Shown one piece after another: positions 41,108-50,058 of a DNA stretch of 63,856 bases (positions are counted from its first letter, which is position 1; the number at the start of each line of letters is the position of its first letter). This DNA comes from an uncultured Clostridia bacterium (lineage in GTDB: Bacteria; Bacillota; Clostridia; Christensenellales; Borkfalkiaceae): contig CALVMD010000009.1 of the NCBI GenBank assembly GCA_944342025.1, positions 1-63,856 on the forward strand, read 5' to 3'. A program made the position numbers and the translations under genes. The notes beneath the pieces were generated by a model. That model was not told the DNA's origin. It saw nothing but the letters and a program-made list of their open reading frames with translations, and did not search any database.

Positions 41108-43225
41108 TTATTTTCTGTTCTTTCGTTTCGTCTTCAGATCGTCTTCCGCATCCGCCGCTCCGTCGACCGCTTTTGCCCTTTTATCCTTAGGCTTGATCAA
41201 AAGCAACACGACGATACCGATCAGGCACGCGCCGCCGATGCAGATGAACACGACGGAAAGCACGTTGTTGCGCAGCCAATAGGTTTCGCCGGGAAGCGTA
41301 TCCGCACGGGACGTCACATTGACGACCGTAGCCGCCGTCTGCTCTCCTTTATTATCATAAGCACGCAGCGTCACGCCGAAATATCCGAGCGTTTTAGGTA
41401 CAAACGAAAGAGAGGATTCCGTCCACGATTCGGCATATTCGTTCTCTTCATCGTCGGCAGAAATCTCGACCCAAGTGCCGTAAGTGCAGGTGCCGTCTTC
41501 ATCTTTGGAAAGAAGAGCAGCGCGGAGATCTTCCGCTGAGATCACCTCGCCCTCATATGCAGAATTGACAACCAAATAATAGAGTTTATATTCTTCTACA
41601 GGCGAAGTAAACGAATTGCTGAGAGCCGTGACCGTAAACTCATCGAACGTATACGTAACGTTCAGATACCCGTCCTCCGCATCGTCCGGCTCTTCAATGG
41701 AAATGCCGTTGTACTTGACGCTGAAAGAGAAGGTAGGCACGTTCGTCAGTTCCCAAACATTAGACGCGCTGACGGATGCGACAGGCTCACCGTCGATCAC
41801 GCCTTCCAAAGCGTTCCCCAAATAATTGACGGGAATAATCCTGAATTCATATACGCCCTCATCCGTCAATTCAATGCGCAACTCGTCATAAGCAAGCCCC
41901 GTGCTCGATTGCGTATCCGACCGCGTCGTCCTGTAATACAGATCAAAGGTCATGTCGGTGTAACCGCAGGTCGCGTCGTCGATATACATCTGCAAAGACG
42001 GAATATAATAATATGCACCGGTACCGACCTGAATGCTTTCGCCGTCTTCGCCGACGGCCGCTTCAGCAACCGCACTGCGGTAATCCCCGAGCGTCGCGTC
42101 ATCGAAATTATATTCGGGCAACGTATCCACAGCACCCGGCTCGACCACTCTCAGATAAGAATAGCCGCCCTGCTCGCTGTGTTCGGACGCATACCATTCG
42201 ACATAATAATAGGCGCTGTTGTCTCCGTCGGTCAGACGAAACGCTACGCTCAGAAGCCCCTCGTCATTCGAAAGAGAAGGGAAATCGCTCTCAAAGAAAC
42301 GCTTGTCCGAATCCATCTCGCTATAAGGCGCGGGATCTTCGGGCTCGCTGCCGTCCTCTTCGTCGGCCAAATCGGCACGAGGCGTGTCCGCATCGTAAGC
42401 ATAATAATATCTGCTCGTAGAGACAGAACTGTCGAGCACATCGATCGCGACATAATCGAAATCAAGCTCGGACCCCATCACAAGCAGTTTAATATCGCTG
42501 TTGATGACCAGGACGGGAGCCTCGGTATCGGTGACGCTGTTGCTTTCATTGGTCGCAAGGGACTGCCCGTTGATCTCGCGGGCGACAAACAGCTGATTCT
42601 CCGCCCCTTCCGCAAGTTCCGCATGGAATGCAAGCGGCGTGATGGGCGTATCCGCGGAAGAAGACGCATAGCGCGCATAATTCCTGCCGATGTTGGTAAA
42701 ATCGCCGATCTCCGCTTCGTTGACGAAAACGGTAAAACTGCCCGCCGTTGCGTTTTCGGCAAGCGCGACCGTTATTGAACCGTCATCGACTGCGGGCACA
42801 TCGAGGGCCTCTCCGCCGTTGACGGACACGTCGAGCGCATCGTCCGCGCCGACCGTAAATTCGAGAGTGTTAGAGCTTTTCCCCTCTTTGCCCGAAGTGA
42901 AGGGATCCGCCTCCATCGTCATCGTAAAAGTTTCAAAGTTATACTCTTCGCCGAAAGAGAAAGACGTCGTAAAATACCGCGTCTCGTCCTCGCCCGCATA
43001 CCATTTGAGTGCGAGGTTCTTCCTGTAATATACGTTCGCGCCGTCGGACAGGCGGTATGCAAGGTAACCTTGGTCGCTGTCGGTGGACGCGCCGGATACC
43101 GTGAATACATTGCTCGGCGCATAAGTCGTTTCCGCAGCGGCAAATACCATGGACATGCAGGCGCACGCCACGGACAACGCAAAGACCGCGAGAAGACTTA
43201 TGATCTTGTACTTATGCCTTTTCAT
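41108..43225 (-). CDS. Large secreted surface protein with C-terminal membrane anchor
   Basis: A 705-aa protein. A signal peptide (MKRHKYKIISLLAVFALSV, cleavage near FAAAE) is followed by about 600 residues of acidic, Tyr- and Asp-rich beta-sheet sequence, with segments resembling Ig-like or jelly-roll surface domains. A single membrane helix (VVFICIGGACLIGIVVLLL) and a basic cytoplasmic tail (KTKRKNRK) end the protein. No enzymatic motif and no LPxTG sorting signal. The start at 43225 has GGGAG upstream. It is transcribed alone from 43313-43341 with an 80-nt leader containing a GC-rich hairpin. Function unknown. Confidence 0.75.
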   Translation of the reverse strand: MKRHKYKIISLLAVFALSVACACMSMVFAAAETTYAPSNVFTVSGASTDSDQGYLAYRLSDGANVYYRKNLALKWYAGEDETRYFTTSFSFGEEYNFETFTMTMEADPFTSGKEGKSSNTLEFTVGADDALDVSVNGGEALDVPAVDDGSITVALAENATAGSFTVFVNEAEIGDFTNIGRNYARYASSSADTPITPLAFHAELAEGAENQLFVAREINGQSLATNESNSVTDTEAPVLVINSDIKLLVMGSELDFDYVAIDVLDSSVSTSRYYYAYDADTPRADLADEEDGSEPEDPAPYSEMDSDKRFFESDFPSLSNDEGLLSVAFRLTDGDNSAYYYVEWYASEHSEQGGYSYLRVVEPGAVDTLPEYNFDDATLGDYRSAVAEAAVGEDGESIQVGTGAYYYIPSLQMYIDDATCGYTDMTFDLYYRTTRSDTQSSTGLAYDELRIELTDEGVYEFRIIPVNYLGNALEGVIDGEPVASVSASNVWELTNVPTFSFSVKYNGISIEEPDDAEDGYLNVTYTFDEFTVTALSNSFTSPVEEYKLYYLVVNSAYEGEVISAEDLRAALLSKDEDGTCTYGTWVEISADDEENEYAESWTESSLSFVPKTLGYFGVTLRAYDNKGEQTAATVVNVTSRADTLPGETYWLRNNVLSVVFICIGGACLIGIVVLLLIKPKDKRAKAVDGAADAEDDLKTKRKNRK

Positions 43226-43312
43226 TCTGTTAATTGCTCCCGTAGCAAAATTAAAGTAGCGGCAAAGAACGCGGCTGCGCCGCATTCTCCCGCAATATAA
43301 CTGTACTTGTTT

Positions 43313-43341
43313 ATTTTACACTCTGGCAAAATATTTGTCAA
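43313..43341 (-). promoter_or_regulatory. Promoter of the 705-aa surface protein gene
   Basis: TTGACA (43341-43336), 17 nt, TAAAAT (43318-43313), read leftward. Confidence 0.8.
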
Positions 43342-43409
43342 ACGCATTCTTCCGCTTTGCGGCAAAAATTTGACAATTCACACCCTTTTTGCCCTCTTTT
43401 ACAAAACGG

Positions 43410-44105
43410 TCACATTGAAAAGAGTTTAGAAAGGTCAAAATTCTTCCACGGAACATTCTCTGCCGGCGGTTCGAGCATAAATTTCATCCGCTCTTTCGTA
43501 ACCGGATGGGTAAATGCGAGCGAATAAGACCACAGGGCGAGATTGCCCTTTTTCGCGTTTTCGCCGCCGTAGCGCATGTCGCCGTAAACGGGATGGGAGA
43601 TCCCCGCCATCTGAACGCGGATCTGATGCGTCCTTCCCGTGTGCAGTTTGATGTCCGCCAGGCAATATCCGCCCTTTTCTTCAACGATACGGTATTCGAG
43701 GGAAGCGAGCTTCGCCCCGTCCGTCGTCTGCGTACAGATATAGACCATGTTGTTGACGGGGTTCTTTTTGAGATAGTTGACGAGCGTCGCCTTCTCCTCT
43801 TTCGGCACGCCGACCAGAACGGCGAGATATTTCTTTTCGAAATCGCCGCCGCGCATCTGCTCGGCAAGGCGCGACGCCGCTTTGCTCGTCTTTGCGAACA
43901 CCATCACGCCGCCCGTCGGCCTGTCCAGACGGTGAATGAGCCCGATGTATACGTTGCCGGGCTTATTGTACTTTTCCTTGACGTAGCGCCTGACCTGTTC
44001 GAGCAGGCTGTCGTCTCCGCTCTCGTCGCCGCACGTCGGCACGCCCTGCGGTTTCATCACCACGATGATGTGGTTGTCTTCATATAAAATCGTCAATTCA
44101 TCCAT
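43410..44105 (-). CDS. RluA-family pseudouridine synthase (no S4 domain)
   Basis: A 231-aa protein containing only the catalytic domain (LYEDNHIIVVMKPQGVPTCG, then YIGLIHRLDRPTGGVMVFAK with the catalytic Asp in HRLDRPTGG, and KLHTGRTHQIRVQMA). Isomerises uridine in rRNA or tRNA. The ATG overlaps the end of the methyltransferase gene by 8 bp, with GGAGGG upstream. Last gene of the ileS operon. Confidence 0.9.
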   Translation of the reverse strand: MDELTILYEDNHIIVVMKPQGVPTCGDESGDDSLLEQVRRYVKEKYNKPGNVYIGLIHRLDRPTGGVMVFAKTSKAASRLAEQMRGGDFEKKYLAVLVGVPKEEKATLVNYLKKNPVNNMVYICTQTTDGAKLASLEYRIVEEKGGYCLADIKLHTGRTHQIRVQMAGISHPVYGDMRYGGENAKKGNLALWSYSLAFTHPVTKERMKFMLEPPAENVPWKNFDLSKLFSM

Positions 44106-44955
44106 GAACGTACATCCCTCCGGCGCCGCAAGGAAGCGGAATACCCTCTTCCGTATCAATACCGACTTCGTATGCATCGATCGTGCCCCGGCGCCCTTTC
44201 AGGCATAATTTTAATATATTGTGCAGGACCATGGGCTGCAACCCCGTCGTATAGCTGTTGATCAGGAAAAAGAGCGGATCGTCGGAGAGCACTTTTTCGC
44301 ACAGTTCGACAAAGGGGAACAGGCTCTCTTCGATCTTCCACATCTCGCCCCCCGGTCCCCTGCCGTAAGAGGGCGGGTCCATGATCACCGCGTCGTATCT
44401 GTTGCCGCGCCTGATCTCGCGCTGCACGAATTTTTTGCAGTCGTCCACGATGTAGCGGATGCCGCGCTCTATGCCCGACAGCCGCGCGTTTTCGCCCGCG
44501 CGCTCGACCATACCCTTCGCCGCGTCGACGTGGGTGACTTCCGCGCCCGCCTTGGCACACGCGACCGTAGCCCCGCCCGTATAGGCAAAAAGGTTCAAAA
44601 CTTTCACCGGCCTGCCCGCGTTTTTGATGAGCTGCGACATGCAGTCCCAGTTGACCGCCTGTTCGGGGAAAAGCCCCGTATGCTTGAACCCCATCGGCTT
44701 GACTTTGAATTTCAGGTCTCTGTACCCCACCGTCCACTCTTCGGGCATCGGCTTTCTGTATTCCCAGGCGCCGCCGCCTTTGTCGCTGCGGCGGTAAACG
44801 GCGTTCAGCCCTGGATAGGCAAAGAGATCGGTCTGCGCCCGCCAAATGACCTGCGGGTCGGGGCGCAGGAGCACGACGTCTTTCCAGCGCTCCAGTTTAT
44901 ACCCGTCGCCAGTGGCGATGATCTTATAATCTTTCCAATCGGATGCGATCTTCAT
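44098..44955 (-). CDS. Class I SAM-dependent RNA methyltransferase (RlmI/RsmC-like)
   Basis: A 285-aa protein. The N-terminal small domain is followed by the Rossmann SAM fold (VKVLNLFAYTGGATVACAKA) and motif IV MDPPSYGRGPGG, the DPPxY type of base methyltransferases. Related YccW/RlmI proteins methylate 23S rRNA cytosine; the exact site is not readable. The start at 44955 lies 5 nt after the ileS stop, so it is cotranscribed. Confidence 0.85.
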   Translation of the reverse strand: MKIASDWKDYKIIATGDGYKLERWKDVVLLRPDPQVIWRAQTDLFAYPGLNAVYRRSDKGGGAWEYRKPMPEEWTVGYRDLKFKVKPMGFKHTGLFPEQAVNWDCMSQLIKNAGRPVKVLNLFAYTGGATVACAKAGAEVTHVDAAKGMVERAGENARLSGIERGIRYIVDDCKKFVQREIRRGNRYDAVIMDPPSYGRGPGGEMWKIEESLFPFVELCEKVLSDDPLFFLINSYTTGLQPMVLHNILKLCLKGRRGTIDAYEVGIDTEEGIPLPCGAGGMYVHG

Positions 44956-44960
44956 GCCGC

Positions 44961-47900
44961 TCACGCCTTGACCACGGTCAGCGACGCCATGTCGCCGACG
45001 ATGTCCCAATCTTTGGAATAGCCGTCCGCCTTGCCGCGCTCGACCGAATCGGCGAGGACGATCTTCGCGATCGCGGCTTTATGGTTTTCCAGCACTTTCG
45101 CCGCGTTACCTTCCGCCTCGTAATACACTCTGATGCGGTCGGTCACTTCGAATCCCGCCTCTTTGCGCATGGTCTGCAATTTGGAAACGAGCTCGCGTTC
45201 GACGCCCTCTTCGATGAGTTCGGGCGTGAGCGCCGTGTTGAGCGCGACCGTGATGCCCCTGTCCGACGCGGACACGAATCCCGCGGCGCTCTCGGTGGAG
45301 ATGAGAAGATCGTCCTCGGAAAGCTCGACTTCCGCTCCTCCGATCTCCGTTTTATAGGTGCCGCCGCGGACGGCCGCCACGACCGCCGCCGCGTCGCACG
45401 TTTCGAGGAAAGAGCGGATGCCGTTCAGAAGTTTCCCGTATTTCGGCCCCAGCGTCTTCATCTGCGGTTTGAGTTTGTAGGAGATGAACGCGCCCGCGTC
45501 TTTCGCCTCTTTATATTCTTTGATATTCAGCTCGTCGAGGATGACCCCTTTCAGCTCGTCGTTCAGATCGAGATCGCGCTCGGTCACAACGTACATTTCC
45601 GAAAGCGGCTGACGGTTTTTGACGTTGCCCGCATTCCGCGCGGCTCTTCCGAGCACGACGACGTCGAGCACCGAATCCATGCCCTTTTCGAGATCCGCGT
45701 CGAACGCCGATTCGTCCGCTTCGGGAAAAGCGCACATATGCACCGACTTCGGTGCGTCCTTATAAAAGTTCGGCACGAGGTTCCGGTACATCTGTTCGGC
45801 GATGAACGGCGTGAAGGGCGCCGTCAGCTTTGCGAGCGTGACAAGGACGGTCCACAGCGTGGTATAAGCCGCCGCCTTGTCCTCCGTCATGCCGCTGCCC
45901 CAATAGCGCTCGCGGCCGCGGCGCACGTACCAGTTAGACAAAACGTCGACGAAATCCTGCAAAGAGCGAGCGCTGTCGGTGATGTCGTATGCGGCGAGCC
46001 CTTTATCCACCGTTTTGATCAGGGTGTTGAGTTTGGACAGGATCCACTTGTCCATCAGCGTCAGTTTGCATTTTTTCAGGTCGTACCTGCTCGGATCGTA
46101 TTTGTCGATGTCCGCATACAGCACGAAGAACGCATAGGTGTTCCAGAGGGTGCCGATATATTTCCTCTGCGCCTCGGACACCGCTTCGGGATAGAAACGG
46201 GAAGGCAACCAGGGCGCACTGGACGTATAGAAATACCAGCGGACCGCGTCGGCGCCCTGTTTGTCGAGAACGCTCCACGGGTCGACGACGTTGCCCTTAT
46301 GCTTGGACATCTTCACGCCGTTTTTATCGTTGACGTGACCCAGAACGATGCAGTTTTTGAAGGGCGCCTTTCCGAAAAGGATGGTCGAGATGACGAGCAG
46401 CGTATAGAACCAGCCGCGCGTCTGATCGACCGCCTCGGATATGAAGTCGGCGGGGAAAGTCTCGTCGAACAGGTCCTTGTTTTCGAACGGATAATGGTAT
46501 TGCGCGAAGGGCATGGAGCCCGAATCGAACCAGCAGTCGATGACCTCGGGCGTGCGCTTCATGGTGCCGCCGCACTCGCATTCAAAAGTGCAGCCATCGA
46601 TGTACGGACGGTGCAGTTCGATATCGCCCGAAATACCGCACTTTTCTTTGAGCTCCGCCTTGCTGCCGATGACGTGCACCTTACCGCACTTTTCGCATAC
46701 CCAAACGGGCAGCGGCGTGCCCCAGTAACGGTCGCGCGAAAGGCCCCAGTCGATGACGTTTTCGAGGAAGTTGCCCATGCGGCCCGTCTTGATCGTCTCG
46801 GGCATCCAGTTGACGGAATTGTTGGCTTTGATGAGTTCGTCCTTGACAGCCGTGACTTTGATAAACCAGCTCTCGCGGGCATAGTACAACAGCGGCGTGT
46901 CGCAGCGCCAGCAATGCGGATAACTGTGCTCGTAGACCATCTCTTTGAAGAGAAGCCCCTTCTCTTTGAGCAATGCAATGATGCCTTTGTCCGCTTTTTT
47001 GACGAACGTACCCGCGAAATCGGTGACAGCGGGCTTAAAACAGCCGCGCTCGTCCACGAGGTTTACGACGGGCAGGCCATACTTCTGCCCGACGCGGTAG
47101 TCGTCTTCACCGAAGGCGGGCGCAATGTGTACGATGCCCGTGCCATCGGTCAGCGTGACGTACCCGTCGCACACGACGTAGTGTGCCTTTTCCCGATAAC
47201 TGCCCTCCGCGTACGGGAACAGCGGCTCGTATTCGGCGTATTCGTAGTCCTTGCCCTTCCTGACGGACAGCGTTTTATACGTCCCCTCTTCGAACAGCGA
47301 GGAAACGAGCGCCTGCGCCAGAACGTAACGCGCACCGTCTTCTGTCTGAATTTCCGCATAATCTTCATCCGCGTTCATGCACAGCGCCACGTTGGACGGA
47401 AGCGTCCAGGGCGTGGTCGTCCACGCGAGGAACCAGCCGTTTTCCAATCCCTTGCGCTTGAAACGCACGAATACGGAAGTTTCCTTTACGTCCTTGTACC
47501 CCTGCGCGACCTCGTGCGAGGAGAGCGCGGTGCCGCAGCGCGGGCAGTACGGTACGATCTTGTGCCCTTTGTATAAAAGGCCCTTCTTCCAGATCTCTTT
47601 GAGAGCCCACCACACCGATTCGATATACTTGTCGTCGTAGGTGACGTACGGGTTTTCCATATCTGCCCAGTAGCCGACCCGCTCGGACATTCTTTCCCAT
47701 TCGCCCTTGTATTTCCAGACGCTCTCTTTGCATTTTTTGATGAACGGCTCGATCCCGTACTTTTCGATGTCCTGCTTGCCGTCCATGCCGAGGAGCTTTT
47801 CCACTTCCAGCTCGACGGGAAGGCCGTGCGTATCCCAGCCCGCCTTTCTGAGGACGTGCTTGCCCTTCATCGTCTGATAGCGGGGAATGATGTCCTTCAT

Positions 47901-48089
47901 GACGCGCGTGAGGATATGCCCGATGTGCGGCTTGCCGTTCGCCGTCGGGGGGCCGTCATAGAAGGAGAACTCCTCTCCCCCTTCACGCTCTTTCACGCTG
48001 TCTTCGAAGACGTCGTTTTCCTTCCAGAACTCGATGACTTCTTTTTCCCTGTCAACGAAGTTCATCGCCGTGTCTACTTTTTTATACAT
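44961..48089 (-). CDS. ileS: Isoleucyl-tRNA synthetase
   Basis: A 1042-aa class I synthetase. The HIGH motif is PHIGH (54-58) and the KMSKS motif is KMSKHKG. The CP1 editing domain and anticodon-binding region are present, and zinc-ribbon cysteines lie inside CP1 (CEKCGKVH, CECGG). The length and the KMSKHKG form fit the eukaryote-like IleRS2 type. AGGAG is near the ATG at 48089. Controlled by the T-box at 48113; first gene of a three-gene operon with RNA-modification genes. Confidence 0.96.
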   Translation of the reverse strand: MYKKVDTAMNFVDREKEVIEFWKENDVFEDSVKEREGGEEFSFYDGPPTANGKPHIGHILTRVMKDIIPRYQTMKGKHVLRKAGWDTHGLPVELEVEKLLGMDGKQDIEKYGIEPFIKKCKESVWKYKGEWERMSERVGYWADMENPYVTYDDKYIESVWWALKEIWKKGLLYKGHKIVPYCPRCGTALSSHEVAQGYKDVKETSVFVRFKRKGLENGWFLAWTTTPWTLPSNVALCMNADEDYAEIQTEDGARYVLAQALVSSLFEEGTYKTLSVRKGKDYEYAEYEPLFPYAEGSYREKAHYVVCDGYVTLTDGTGIVHIAPAFGEDDYRVGQKYGLPVVNLVDERGCFKPAVTDFAGTFVKKADKGIIALLKEKGLLFKEMVYEHSYPHCWRCDTPLLYYARESWFIKVTAVKDELIKANNSVNWMPETIKTGRMGNFLENVIDWGLSRDRYWGTPLPVWVCEKCGKVHVIGSKAELKEKCGISGDIELHRPYIDGCTFECECGGTMKRTPEVIDCWFDSGSMPFAQYHYPFENKDLFDETFPADFISEAVDQTRGWFYTLLVISTILFGKAPFKNCIVLGHVNDKNGVKMSKHKGNVVDPWSVLDKQGADAVRWYFYTSSAPWLPSRFYPEAVSEAQRKYIGTLWNTYAFFVLYADIDKYDPSRYDLKKCKLTLMDKWILSKLNTLIKTVDKGLAAYDITDSARSLQDFVDVLSNWYVRRGRERYWGSGMTEDKAAAYTTLWTVLVTLAKLTAPFTPFIAEQMYRNLVPNFYKDAPKSVHMCAFPEADESAFDADLEKGMDSVLDVVVLGRAARNAGNVKNRQPLSEMYVVTERDLDLNDELKGVILDELNIKEYKEAKDAGAFISYKLKPQMKTLGPKYGKLLNGIRSFLETCDAAAVVAAVRGGTYKTEIGGAEVELSEDDLLISTESAAGFVSASDRGITVALNTALTPELIEEGVERELVSKLQTMRKEAGFEVTDRIRVYYEAEGNAAKVLENHKAAIAKIVLADSVERGKADGYSKDWDIVGDMASLTVVKA

Positions 48090-48112
48090 CGCTCCACTCC
48101 TGAAACTTTATT

Positions 48113-48365
48113 TGCAAAAAAATCGCCCTCTCGTTTTCGGAAAACAAAAGGGCTACCACCAAAACATACAATCATACGCCTGTTTTGATAACGCGGACCG
48201 GGTACCGCGCGCAAAACTACGCCCCGCACAATTCCTGCGGGTCTCGCCCTGCGGGCCGAAGGTGATACCTGTATGCGCCCCGGACGCCGCCTTTCACCTT
48301 TCTGCGGCTCTCTTTGGAACGGGCTTCGCATACGGCTTGTCCTTCGTGAACGCCGTATTTGCTTT
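48113..48365 (-). promoter_or_regulatory. T-box leader of ileS (Ile specifier AUC)
   Basis: Read leftward, stem I closes with CGAAGG/CCTTCG, and an upper helix GTATGCG/CGCATAC brackets a specifier loop whose 3-prime side contains ATC (48266-48264), the Ile codon. Downstream are the T-box segment GGTGGTAGCC (48160-48151) and a strong terminator hairpin followed by seven T residues (about 48152-48113). It fills the gene-free 48090-48431 interval. Confidence 0.88.
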
Positions 48366-48371
48366 TTTTCT

Positions 48372-48400
48372 ATTTTATCAGTCTTTGCGCCGTTTGTAAA
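48372..48400 (-). promoter_or_regulatory. Promoter of the ileS T-box transcript
   Basis: TTTACA (48400-48395), 17 nt, TAAAAT (48377-48372), read leftward. Confidence 0.7.
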
Positions 48401-48431
48401 GCGATTTTGCCGGTCAAAAACAAATCCGGGG

Positions 48432-49154
48432 TCACTGATAATCTTCGAGGATCTTATTGACTTCCACAAGGTCGACGGGCGTAATGATGTTTTCTATCCG
48501 CTCGCCCGCAGCGCCGTGTTCGCTCACGAGGACCGCAAGCAGCTTTTTATTCTCTTCGAATGCGGCGAGGACATCCTGTAAAGTGTCCTGTTTGCCCAAA
48601 TATTTATAGTAAGCAAACAGGTCGCTCTCGCGCACGATCTCCCCGACGGGCGTCTTTGCGGCAAATTCGTCCAGATCGCCGCCCCGTTCCAGAACAGAGC
48701 CGAGCGCCTTTATGATGCGGCGGTTATTGATCATGCCGACCATGCGTTTGCCCCTGTATACGGGCAGATTGGAAAAATTGGTGCGCGCGATGAGCATGAC
48801 CGCCTGTTTTACGCTGATCGCGTCGTCCACGCTGACGATCTTTTTCGGGCGGATCGACTCGCCGATCCTCGGCGGCGTGCAGAGGAGCCGCTCGATCAGC
48901 TGCATCTCCTCGACCACCTCGTCGCAGGGCACGGCGATGATCTTTCCGTCCGTGCTCTGATGCACGATCGCGTTTCTCAGCCGCGCGAAATCGATGAGAT
49001 CGCTCTCATATTTCCGCACGACCGCGTTCATGTCCGCGCTCCGCCGCACCATGTCCGAAAAAGACTGCGCCGCCTTGAAATTATAAAGCTGCCTGAGCTG
49101 CGCGTCGATCTTGTTGTAAGAATTGATAAAGACCGCCGCATTCGTCTTGTCCAT
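48432..49154 (-). CDS. CBS-pair protein with helical N-terminal domain
   Basis: A 240-aa protein. About 75 N-terminal helical residues (INSYNKIDAQLRQLYNFKAA to FARLRNAIVHQSTDG) resemble a HEPN-like bundle. Two CBS motifs follow (DAISVKQAVMLIARTNFSNL, then VYRGKRMVGMINNRR; second KQDTLQDVLAAFEENKKLLA, then VLVSEHGA), which usually bind adenine nucleotides. Cytoplasmic. Own promoter: TTGCGT 16 nt upstream of TATAAT at 49207-49180. Function unknown; a nucleotide-responsive regulator is inferred. Confidence 0.8.
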   Translation of the reverse strand: MDKTNAAVFINSYNKIDAQLRQLYNFKAAQSFSDMVRRSADMNAVVRKYESDLIDFARLRNAIVHQSTDGKIIAVPCDEVVEEMQLIERLLCTPPRIGESIRPKKIVSVDDAISVKQAVMLIARTNFSNLPVYRGKRMVGMINNRRIIKALGSVLERGGDLDEFAAKTPVGEIVRESDLFAYYKYLGKQDTLQDVLAAFEENKKLLAVLVSEHGAAGERIENIITPVDLVEVNKILEDYQ

Positions 49155-49245
49155 AGCCTGCCCCCAACGATTTTCTTTTATTATACCACAAATCAGACAG
49201 AACGCAAGCCCGTCTGCGTCCTATCTTTCCGAAAAACCGAACAAT

Positions 49246-49920
49246 TTAAAAATCGTTCCTGCTTTTTTTGTAAAAGCCCCGCCGCCTGCCCGAAACGATG
49301 TGATATTCCCTCTCGGGCGTCAGCACGTAATCGCTCTCCTTTTTCGGGGACACCATCGCCATTTCTCCCGTTCTTTCTGCGGCGAGGGCGATCCCCGCAG
49401 CGCACATGACGATCGGAACGCCCGACACAAATGCCGAGGCGCGCATCATCAGCTGCGGAACAAAATCTTCGATCCCGCCGAAAACGCCGATCAGAACGTC
49501 GGCATCGCAAAGGGACAGCGTTTCGGATATTTCGGGGAAATATACGTCTTCCGCAACGAGGATGCCCAGTTTCCCCGCGCCCGTCTCGTATACTTTGAGC
49601 GTGCCGCCGCTTTTGAAATCGGAAGAATCGACGGCGCTGAGCATATCCGACACGCCGAGAATGCGCCCGCGCTCCGCAACGGCGGCGCTCTTTCTTCTGA
49701 TCCCGCAGGAATCGGTGTAACAGCCCGACACGACGACGCACTTTTTTTCGCGGCTCAGGATGGCCGCGTCTTCCAGCTTTGACGTAACTCCCCCCAATTC
49801 GCTGCCGTAGTCGACTTCTCCCAATCCGTTGAACCCGAAAACCAGCACGTCGCAAGGGGCGGCGGCTCCCGTTTGCCAATACTCGTCGAGCGAACCTTCC
49901 GTCACAAAATGGATCTTCAT
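49246..49920 (-). CDS. Carbon-nitrogen-hydrolase-like protein lacking the catalytic cysteine
   Basis: A 224-aa protein with the nitrilase-superfamily fold (CDVLVFGFNGLGEVDYG, then GRILGVSDML, and GKLGILVAEDVYFPEISETL). In active members the last motif reads LICYD..FPE with the nucleophile Cys. Here that position is alanine (Ala123 in VAEDVYFPE), and no lysine fits the catalytic Lys position. It is therefore probably a pseudoenzyme or a greatly diverged member. The ATG at 49920 has GAGGTGG upstream. Stop 91 nt before the CBS gene start. Divergent from ktrB. Confidence 0.7.
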   Translation of the reverse strand: MKIHFVTEGSLDEYWQTGAAAPCDVLVFGFNGLGEVDYGSELGGVTSKLEDAAILSREKKCVVVSGCYTDSCGIRRKSAAVAERGRILGVSDMLSAVDSSDFKSGGTLKVYETGAGKLGILVAEDVYFPEISETLSLCDADVLIGVFGGIEDFVPQLMMRASAFVSGVPIVMCAAGIALAAERTGEMAMVSPKKESDYVLTPEREYHIVSGRRRGFYKKSRNDF

Positions 49921-49992
49921 TTCCACCTCACCCTGCATTATATTGCACAGAGAGAAAAAAAGTTCTCCCTTCCGATTATCCCCGAGAATCGG

Positions 49993-50021
49993 TTGCCTTT
50001 TGTTTTGCTTGATGATATAAT
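49993..50021 (+). promoter_or_regulatory. Promoter of ktrB-ktrA
   Basis: TTGCCT (49993-49998), 17 nt, TATAAT (50016-50021), about 37 nt before the ATG at 50059. Confidence 0.8.
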
Positions 50022-50058
50022 GTCTAGCGCATACAATTCATCGTTTTATGGAGTAATT

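Noticed and set aside
44943-47576. An 877-codon plus-strand open frame
   Set aside because: Antisense to ileS, with no motifs and no start signals; a codon-bias shadow.
50022-50058. c-di-AMP (ydaO-type) riboswitch in front of ktrB
   Set aside because: The leader is only about 30 nt from the predicted start site, too short for this riboswitch.
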